34,283 nt of DNA from positions 1 to 34,283 of the IMG/VR virus record IMGVR_UViG_3300032116_000741. One strand, given 5' to 3'. The translations under genes were made by a program, and so were the position numbers. The DNA comes from a virus. Positions 31,057 through 34,283 of this stretch are shown piece by piece (position 1 is the stretch's first letter; the number at the start of each line of letters is the position of its first letter). Under the pieces are notes generated by a model that searched no databases, was not told the DNA's origin, and saw only the letters and a program-made list of their open reading frames with translations.

Positions 31057-31163
31057 AACACACACTCACAAGGCTCAACATCATAATCAGTATCGTTACC
31101 CCAAAAGATAACGCCATGTCCGTTACACTCTTGACATTCAATTCTAGTTATTGCGTTTATCAT
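31053..31163 (-). CDS. 36-aa DnaJ-type zinc-finger peptide
   Basis: ATG 31161-31163, TGA 31053-31055. CQECNGHGVIFWG and PCECV give C-x2-C-x-G-x-G and C-x-C pairs like half of a DnaJ cysteine repeat. Such mini zinc fingers are frequent in actinophage early regions. Upstream gene spacing is 14 nt. Confidence 0.58.
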   Translation of the reverse strand: MINAITRIECQECNGHGVIFWGNDTDYDVEPCECVL

Positions 31164-31177
31164 TTATTTATCCTTTC

Positions 31178-31375
31178 TTAGTTAGGTAGAACATCTATTC
31201 CGTAGTATTCTACGGCTTCAGGTAATCTCATCATACCCTTGTAATCTCGGCATGAGTAGCAGATAGCGTTCCACCCGTCTGTAAGAGATGAGCAGAATAC
31301 GCAGATTTTATCTGTTACACAGTAGTTATTTTCTACTAGGTATTCAATTATTTCGTTTTTATTTAGTGTAGTCAT
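31178..31375 (-). CDS. Small zinc-ribbon-like protein
   Basis: A 65-aa protein, first gene of the leftward early operon. ICVFCSSLTDGWNAICYSCRDY supplies two C-x2-C pairs. An N-terminal helix (LNKNEIIEYLVENNYC) precedes them. AAAGG lies before the ATG. Its promoter is at 31529-31557 with a 150-nt leader that contains two copies of a repeat. Confidence 0.65.
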   Translation of the reverse strand: MTTLNKNEIIEYLVENNYCVTDKICVFCSSLTDGWNAICYSCRDYKGMMRLPEAVEYYGIDVLPN

Positions 31376-31439
31376 TTTAGACCTACCTTTCTTTTTTCTA
31401 TGCCCTTAGTCTAGCAGGGGGGTCTGACATTTTGGCTAC

Positions 31440-31491
31440 TTATTTGCTAAGGCTCACTGTGATTTATCTCACATTTATTTGCTTAGGCTCA
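31440..31491 (-). repeat. Two tandem copies of the TGAGCCTTAGCAAATAA leader repeat
   Basis: Copies at 31440-31457 and 31475-31491 (minus strand, 35 bp apart) in the leader of the leftward operon. Two inverted copies lie at 32483-32498 and 32509-32524 (plus strand). Confidence 0.8.
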
Positions 31492-31528
31492 TTAGCCAAT
31501 TTGTCCTTTATTTAATTGTTATAGGAGT

Positions 31529-31557
31529 ATCCTAACATAAAAATCTCAAAAAGTCAA
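31529..31557 (-). promoter_or_regulatory. Early leftward promoter
   Basis: On the minus strand TTGACT (31552-31557), 17 bp, TAGGAT (31529-31534). The spacer and downstream bases match the plus-strand promoter at 32428-32456 almost exactly. Confidence 0.72.
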
Positions 31558-31571
31558 GTCCTAACACGGCG

Positions 31572-31667
31572 TGTCGCATGTGGTGTTGGTCACATGTCCA
31601 ATATGTCCGAATTTCACGTCCCGATGTGGTGTAGGTCACATGTGATGTACCTCACAATGTCCGAATT
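31572..31667. repeat. Two operator-like modules (GATGTGGTG ... TCAC ... ATGTCCGAATT)
   Basis: ATGTGGTGT followed by GGTCACATGT and ending in ATGTCCGAATT occurs at 31579-31613 and 31624-31667, with a third, less perfect copy at 32380-32412. CATGTG/CACATG and the palindrome TCACATGTGA (31636-31645) are inside. They lie upstream of both divergent promoters. Confidence 0.65.
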
Positions 31668-31725
31668 GCCCTATTTATACCCCTCAAAATGTCAGTGGTC
31701 TATGTTAGACTTTAGTCATTGAAAG

Positions 31726-31744
31726 GTTGAGAAAGGTTCTCAAC
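31726..31744. promoter_or_regulatory. Near-perfect hairpin in the leader of the 64-aa gene
   Basis: GTTGAGAA and TTCTCAAC (8-bp arms, 3-nt loop) 19 nt before the ATG at 31763. It could be an operator or an mRNA hairpin. TAGGCT/AGCCTA at 33719-33733 takes a similar place before another gene. Confidence 0.5.
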
Positions 31745-31762
31745 AAAAGAAAGGAAAACAAA

Positions 31763-31957
31763 ATGTTTTCACTAAACTATAAAACAAATGGTGGTAATAG
31801 TTCCACTACTCTACTAGTACCTTCTGAGGAATACGCAAATAGTTTCCTCGACTTAGTTGCTGAAAAGCAAGTAATAGATGAGGTAACACTTACCTATCTA
31901 CCTAACTACACACCTAGCAATCGCAAGGTGTATGCTACTACTAGAAGTTGGGAGTAG
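31763..31957 (+). CDS. Small hypothetical early protein
   Basis: A 64-aa protein (MFSLNYKTNGGNSSTTLLVP, then SFLDLVAEKQVIDEVTLTYL). The start at 31763 has AAAGGA upstream; an in-frame TTG at 31727 lies inside the palindrome. Beta-alpha-beta pattern. No family recognised. First gene of the rightward early operon. Confidence 0.6.
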   Translation: MFSLNYKTNGGNSSTTLLVPSEEYANSFLDLVAEKQVIDEVTLTYLPNYTPSNRKVYATTRSWE

Positions 31958-31962
31958 TAATA

Positions 31963-32169
31963 ATGAGTATTGAAATCTTTCGTATAGATGAAAATGGTGC
32001 TGGTTGGGTACCACTATCTGAGGCTACTACTTCAGAAACACTAGACATTGAATTAGGTATAATCACTAATCAAGTGACTATGCATTGTTTCAAGTGCCAT
32101 GTAGTTATTCCTCGTGGTAATGTTTGTGTAAATCATAAAAATGTAAAAGGAGGTATTTACTTTGACTAA
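31963..32169 (+). CDS. Small Cys/His early protein
   Basis: A 68-aa protein. An acidic N-terminal half is followed by MHCFKCHVVIPRGNVCVNHKNV, a C-x2-C-H...C-x2-H zinc-site pattern. The start at 31963 follows GGGAG. Its end overlaps the next gene by 8 nt. Confidence 0.6.
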   Translation: MSIEIFRIDENGAGWVPLSEATTSETLDIELGIITNQVTMHCFKCHVVIPRGNVCVNHKNVKGGIYFD

Positions 32170-32311
32170 GAAAAATGTTCTTATCAGTTTCGTTACTGAA
32201 GCAGAAACAGATCTAAATGCTGTTTTTGATTTAAACAAAATTTTTCTAGCGTTGTCAGAAAACGATTTGAAAAAGTTTGATGTGTTTGATGTTCTAGATG
32301 TTGTAGAATAA
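32162..32311 (+). CDS. 49-aa acidic early protein with TTG start
   Basis: TTG at 32162-32164 follows a strong AAAGGAGG; TAA is at 32309-32311. It encodes KKNVLISFVTEAETDLNAVF, then an acidic helix ending DVLDVVE. No ATG fits. A terminator follows at once. Function unknown. The sequence length and site make it a convincing small gene. Confidence 0.6.
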   Translation: MTKKNVLISFVTEAETDLNAVFDLNKIFLALSENDLKKFDVFDVLDVVE

Positions 32312-32319
32312 ATAAAAAC

Positions 32320-32347
32320 TTTTGCGGAATAAAAACCGCAAAATTTT
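32320..32347 (+). terminator. Rho-independent terminator
   Basis: TTTTGCGG (32320-32327) pairs perfectly with CCGCAAAA (32336-32343), then TTTT. It ends the 31763-32311 transcript. Confidence 0.72.
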
Positions 32348-32417
32348 CACGTCCCCCGCAGTCGGGCGTGTCGCATAAGATGTGGTGTAAATCACTTTAA
32401 AATGTCCGAATTGTCCA

Positions 32418-32456
32418 GCGTGTCGATTTGACTTTTTGAGATTTTTCTGCTAGTAT
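32418..32456 (+). promoter_or_regulatory. Early rightward promoter with GCGTGTCG element
   Basis: GCGTGTCGA (32418-32426) sits directly before TTGACT (32428-32433), then 17 bp and TAGTAT (32451-32456). It is an inverted duplicate of the leftward promoter at 31529-31557. Confidence 0.72.
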
Positions 32457-32482
32457 TCTACTATAACAATTAAATAAGGGTA

Positions 32483-32524
32483 TGAGCCTAGCAAATAAAC
32501 CGAAAGGGTGAGCCTAGCAAATAA
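32483..32524 (+). repeat. Two tandem copies of the TGAGCCTAGCAAATAA leader repeat
   Basis: Exact 16-bp copies at 32483-32498 and 32509-32524, between the promoter and the 32-aa gene, mirror the pair at 31440-31491. Confidence 0.85.
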
Positions 32525-32560
32525 GACCCTAAAACTACTAAAGAAAGGTTGGTTCAACTC

Positions 32561-32659
32561 ATGGACTATTTAGACTATATGGACGAAATCTACGAGGAAC
32601 TCGTGGAAGAATTCGGACACGAAATTGAGGCTAAGTGTGAGCATAATCACACCGCCTAA
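32561..32659 (+). CDS. 32-aa acidic early protein
   Basis: ATG 32561-32563, TAA 32657-32659. It encodes DYLDYMDEIYEELVEEFGHE, then KCEHNHTA. Very acidic helix with a C-terminal Cys/His tail. Preceded by AAAGG, its own promoter and the twin leader repeats, so it is likely highly expressed. An acidic DNA mimic or inhibitor is possible, but this is speculative. Confidence 0.6.
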   Translation: MDYLDYMDEIYEELVEEFGHEIEAKCEHNHTA

Positions 32660-32660
32660 G

Positions 32661-32701
32661 CGTGTGTCAAATTTGACTTTTTGACCAAAAAATGAAATAA
32701 T
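32661..32701 (+). promoter_or_regulatory. Early promoter with GCGTGTGTCAAA element
   Basis: GCGTGTGTC starts at 32660; TTGACT at 32673-32678, 17 bp, AATAAT at 32696-32701. It drives the gene at 32736. Confidence 0.68.
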
Positions 32702-32735
32702 AGAATTATTAGAAACTAAAGAAAGGTGACAACTA

Positions 32736-32936
32736 ATGTCAGCAAATCTATACACTATCGAAAGCCTACTTATTGGCAAAACCTATCGCTCAAAAACTCT
32801 AACAGGTGAAATCATCTCAGCAGAAAAACACCCTGCTTGTGTATGGTATGAGAACGCTGAGGCGTATCTTGTAGAAGTTAGAAATCAAAATGGCGGTTAT
32901 GCTTACCGCACACTAGCAGTTAGGACTAATGACTAA
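32736..32936 (+). CDS. 66-aa early protein (paralogue of 33755)
   Basis: MSANLYTIESLLIGKTYRSK, then EIISAEKHPACVWY and a C-terminal AYRTLAVRTND. The layout YTIE-LL-G-x-x-YR ... AEK ... VW ... AY ... A-V is shared with the 66-aa protein at 33755, so the two are duplicates with divergent middles. The protein looks like a small SH3-like barrel. AAAGG precedes ATG. It is coupled to the 38-aa gene by TAATG. Confidence 0.62.
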   Translation: MSANLYTIESLLIGKTYRSKTLTGEIISAEKHPACVWYENAEAYLVEVRNQNGGYAYRTLAVRTND

Positions 32937-33052
32937 TGAAATTACACGAATTTCAAGAACTAATCAAGGCGCAACAGAAAGCGCAACAATTGACAAACTT
33001 AGAGAAAATCGCTAAAATTGTAGAAACAACAACTAAGAAAGGTAAAAACTAA
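32936..33052 (+). CDS. 38-aa helical protein
   Basis: ATG overlaps the upstream stop (TAATG); TAA at 33050-33052 overlaps the next ATG (TAATG). Gln/Lys-rich helix (ELIKAQQKAQQLTNLEKIAK). It contains an internal promoter for the next gene. Function unknown. Confidence 0.55.
   Translation: MKLHEFQELIKAQQKAQQLTNLEKIAKIVETTTKKGKN
32992..33020 (+). promoter_or_regulatory. Internal sigma70-type promoter
   Basis: TTGACA, 17 bp, TAAAAT (near 32991-33019) inside the 38-aa gene and before the gene at 33052. Positions are accurate to one or two bases. Confidence 0.55.
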
Positions 33053-33309
33053 TGACTACAACAACTTACACAGATTTCCCATTCACCGCTCAGGGTGTAA
33101 ATTTTATTTCACGAGTTTATTCTAACTCAGAATTTCTACCACAAATTCAAAACTTGCCAGCAGGCGTATTTGAAAAACTAAATGAGGATGCGGTGCGTGA
33201 CATAATTGGTGACCCATCCAAACTTTCTACTGATGAACTAATCAGAGAACTAGAAAGAATAAATGAAGGTGGAAGCCATGCGTTTATTCTATTAGGGGGA
33301 ACTCTCTAA
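33052..33309 (+). CDS. Small hypothetical early protein, 85 aa
   Basis: TTTTYTDFPFTAQGVNFIS, then acidic helices (FEKLNEDAVRDIIGDPSKL, DELIRELERINEG). No family recognised. The length and helix pattern suggest a compact alpha-beta protein. TAATG coupling at both ends. Confidence 0.6.
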   Translation: MTTTTYTDFPFTAQGVNFISRVYSNSEFLPQIQNLPAGVFEKLNEDAVRDIIGDPSKLSTDELIRELERINEGGSHAFILLGGTL

Positions 33310-33500
33310 TGATGACACGAAAAGACTATGTTCAAACTTCAAACATTCTAAAAGGATTTGCGGATGAAATTCATCCCCAAGTCTTTGAGGATTTAGTGGA
33401 GGAATTCGCTCAATACTTCGCAAGCGATAACGAAAGATTTGATAAAGCAAAATTTGAAAAGGCTTGCGGTGTTGATGAGTTAGGGTTGATCCCTGTATGA
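33309..33500 (+). CDS. Conserved actinophage-type small protein
   Basis: A 63-aa protein: MTRKDYVQTSNILKGFADEI, then FEDLVEEFAQYFASDNERFD and KFEKACGV. I recognise this plan (MTRKDYV-x-x-A-x-IL, DLV-x-x-F-x-x-YFASDN-x-RFD) from small genes of actinobacteriophages. Function unknown. It is one of the host clues. ATGA coupling to the next gene. Confidence 0.65.
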   Translation: MMTRKDYVQTSNILKGFADEIHPQVFEDLVEEFAQYFASDNERFDKAKFEKACGVDELGLIPV

Positions 33501-33580
33501 GCAGATTTCTAACAATACTTACACAATTATTTTTATTGCTCTCAATTTATTTTATACTAAGAGGCGCAAAAAATAATTAA
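33497..33580 (+). CDS. 27-aa single-pass membrane peptide
   Basis: ATG overlaps the upstream stop as ATGA; TAA 33578-33580. It encodes FLTILTQLFLLLSIYFIL, one hydrophobic helix with basic ends. Such a peptide may sit in the host membrane. Length and coupling favour a real gene. Confidence 0.5.
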   Translation: MSRFLTILTQLFLLLSIYFILRGAKNN

Positions 33581-33590
33581 GTAACAAAAA

Positions 33591-33623
33591 AATTTTTTCC
33601 CTAAAATTTTCTGGGAAAAAATT
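33591..33623 (+). terminator. AT-rich hairpin, probable terminator
   Basis: AATTTTTTCCC (33591-33601) and GGGAAAAAATT (33613-33623) form an 11-bp stem around TAAAATTTTCT. No U-run follows, so the call is uncertain. It also borders the DnaA boxes and could help open DNA. Confidence 0.45.
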
Positions 33624-33632
33624 CACGTGGCG

Positions 33633-33652
33633 TTATCCACAGGTTATCCACA
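33633..33652 (+). promoter_or_regulatory. Two tandem perfect DnaA boxes
   Basis: TTATCCACA at 33633-33641 and again at 33644-33652, 11 bp apart, one helical turn, in the same orientation. They lie beside a very AT-rich hairpin. A phage replication origin or a site that recruits host DnaA is likely. Confidence 0.65.
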
Positions 33653-33685
33653 ATGTGAATTAGGACACAATTATTTAGTTTTACG

Positions 33686-33724
33686 GCGTGTCGATTTGTT
33701 TTTACGGATAAAAAATGATAGGCT
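33686..33724 (+). promoter_or_regulatory. Early promoter with GCGTGTCGA element
   Basis: GCGTGTCGA (33686-33694), TTGTTT (33696-33701), 17 bp, TAGGCT (33719-33724). It has the layout of the promoters at 32418 and 32661. Confidence 0.55.
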
Positions 33725-33754
33725 GGAAGCCTAAAAATAAAGAAAGGAAATTCA

Positions 33755-33955
33755 ATGAGAAGTTATTCAATTGAAGATTTACTTGTCGGACAGTATTACA
33801 GACCGACTTCTTTTGCTCGTAAATATCAGGGCGGAGAAATAAATTTTGCTGAAAAGCGTGATGATGTATGGGTAGGTACAGATTATCAAGCCTATTCAAT
33901 TCGGTTCAATGGAAATCGTTGGGCTACTATTGCTGTAAAAGTATCAGACCTATAA
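33755..33955 (+). CDS. 66-aa early protein (paralogue of 32736)
   Basis: SYSIEDLLVGQYYRPTSFAR, then INFAEKRDDVWVGTDYQAYS and WATIAVKVSDL. Same plan as the protein at 32736. It has its own promoter, a TAGGCT/AGCCTA hairpin leader and an AAAGGA site. Function unknown. Confidence 0.62.
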   Translation: MRSYSIEDLLVGQYYRPTSFARKYQGGEINFAEKRDDVWVGTDYQAYSIRFNGNRWATIAVKVSDL

Positions 33956-33973
33956 GAAAGGAAAATAAATAAA

Positions 33974-34283
33974 ATGGGATTAGATATGTATTTAAGTGCT
34001 CGTAAGCACATTAATAAAATTGAATGGGATAAACTTGATCGTGATAGCGATACAAGATATTCTGAGGCTACCGCTTCACAATGGACTGATGTGGTAAATG
34101 CTGCTGGTGTTGCTACTCTTGTAGATGTAGAAAGTATCTATGGTGTAGATGTATCTGTAAATGTAGCCTATTGGCGTAAGTCTAATCAGATACACAATTG
34201 GTTTGTTATCAATGTTCAGCGTGGTGAAGATGACTGCGGTGAATACTATGTATCTCATAATAAGATAAAGGAATTAGTAAATA
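33974..34283 (+). CDS. Conserved phage protein (MGLDMYL family), 3' end cut by window
   Basis: 103 codons visible. It begins MGLDMYLSARKHI and later has VAYWRKSNQIHNWFV, then GEDDCGEYYVSHNKIKELV. This plan (MGLDMYL ... GYWRKAN-type segment with IH-x-WF ... DDCGEYYVS) is a recurrent small protein of bacteria and phages whose function I do not know. AAAGGA precedes the ATG by a short A/T-rich spacer. The frame is still open at the right edge. Confidence 0.72.
   Translation, partial: MGLDMYLSARKHINKIEWDKLDRDSDTRYSEATASQWTDVVNAAGVATLVDVESIYGVDVSVNVAYWRKSNQIHNWFVINVQRGEDDCGEYYVSHNKIKELVN

Larger units (their letters stand above)
31376..31762. other. Divergent early control region (387 nt without a gene)
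   Basis: It holds the leftward promoter (31529-31557), two leader repeats (31440-31457 and 31475-31491), two operator-like modules (31572-31613 and 31623-31667) and a palindrome in front of the first rightward gene (31726-31744). A clear rightward -35/-10 pair is not visible; TAGACT at 31705-31710 is the best -10 candidate. Confidence 0.6.

Noticed and set aside
31440-32524. CRISPR array from the repeated TGAGCCTAGCAAATAA units
   Set aside because: Only two copies per site, unequal short spacing, in leaders of promoters; no cas genes.
1-34283. Prophage or integrative element with integrase and att sites
   Set aside because: No integrase, excisionase or host gene is visible. A lytic or complete-phage origin cannot be told from this window alone.

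Overview
The window is part of an AT-rich, tailed double-stranded DNA phage genome. It holds tail-fibre and adhesin genes, one lysin, a holin-like gene and many tiny early-type genes. No capsid, terminase or integrase gene is visible, so most of the genome lies outside. The host is not stated by the sequence. A low-GC actinobacterium, such as a freshwater acI-type lineage, is my best inference. It rests on a membrane protein with the LEELKPNSGSS motif I associate with actinobacteriophage holins, on small early genes resembling actinophage ones, and on many start codons 6-10 nt below a -10 box, which implies leaderless mRNAs. The cyanophage-like fibre domains and 2OG oxygenases leave other aquatic hosts possible.

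Layout. (1) 1-8489, minus strand: a tightly coupled operon of seven 2-oxoglutarate/Fe(II) oxygenases, two DUF6065-type proteins and a class II (B12-dependent) ribonucleotide reductase cut by the left edge. (2) 8555-16602, minus: fibre and adhesin genes, including an FN3 protein with a Phe/Pro repeat, a 784-aa fibre with a proline- and cysteine-rich extension behind an in-frame TGA, and several tail accessory proteins. (3) 16715-17278, plus: a secreted transglycosylase/lysozyme-like enzyme with its own promoter. (4) 17255-22735, minus: a sugar cassette (HxRRG-type glycosyltransferase, SGNH hydrolase, O-fucosyltransferase-like enzyme, GDP-mannose 3,5-epimerase), two more 2OG oxygenases and two small proteins. 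(5) 22776-28223, minus: a 643-aa Pro/Cys-rich fibre and upstream structural genes, one collagen-like. (6) 28507-28761, minus: holin-like protein. (7) 28795-34283: early/regulatory region of very small genes in plus, minus and plus blocks, with duplicated sigma70-type promoters, operator-like repeats and tandem DnaA boxes.

How the parts may work together. Each block encoding a proline-rich virion protein (SP/AP/TP/VAP repeats, Phe-Pro repeats) is followed on the same strand by prolyl-hydroxylase-like oxygenases. One block also carries a GDP-sugar epimerase and two GT-like enzymes of the fucosyltransferase type. My main hypothesis is a phage hydroxylation-plus-glycosylation system that makes hydroxyproline-rich, glycosylated tail fibres, analogous to plant arabinogalactan proteins. 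Gene content and order support it; the chemistry is inferred. The second main point is that the Pro/Cys-rich tail of the 784-aa fibre lies in frame beyond a TGA, at the place where its paralogue reads straight through.
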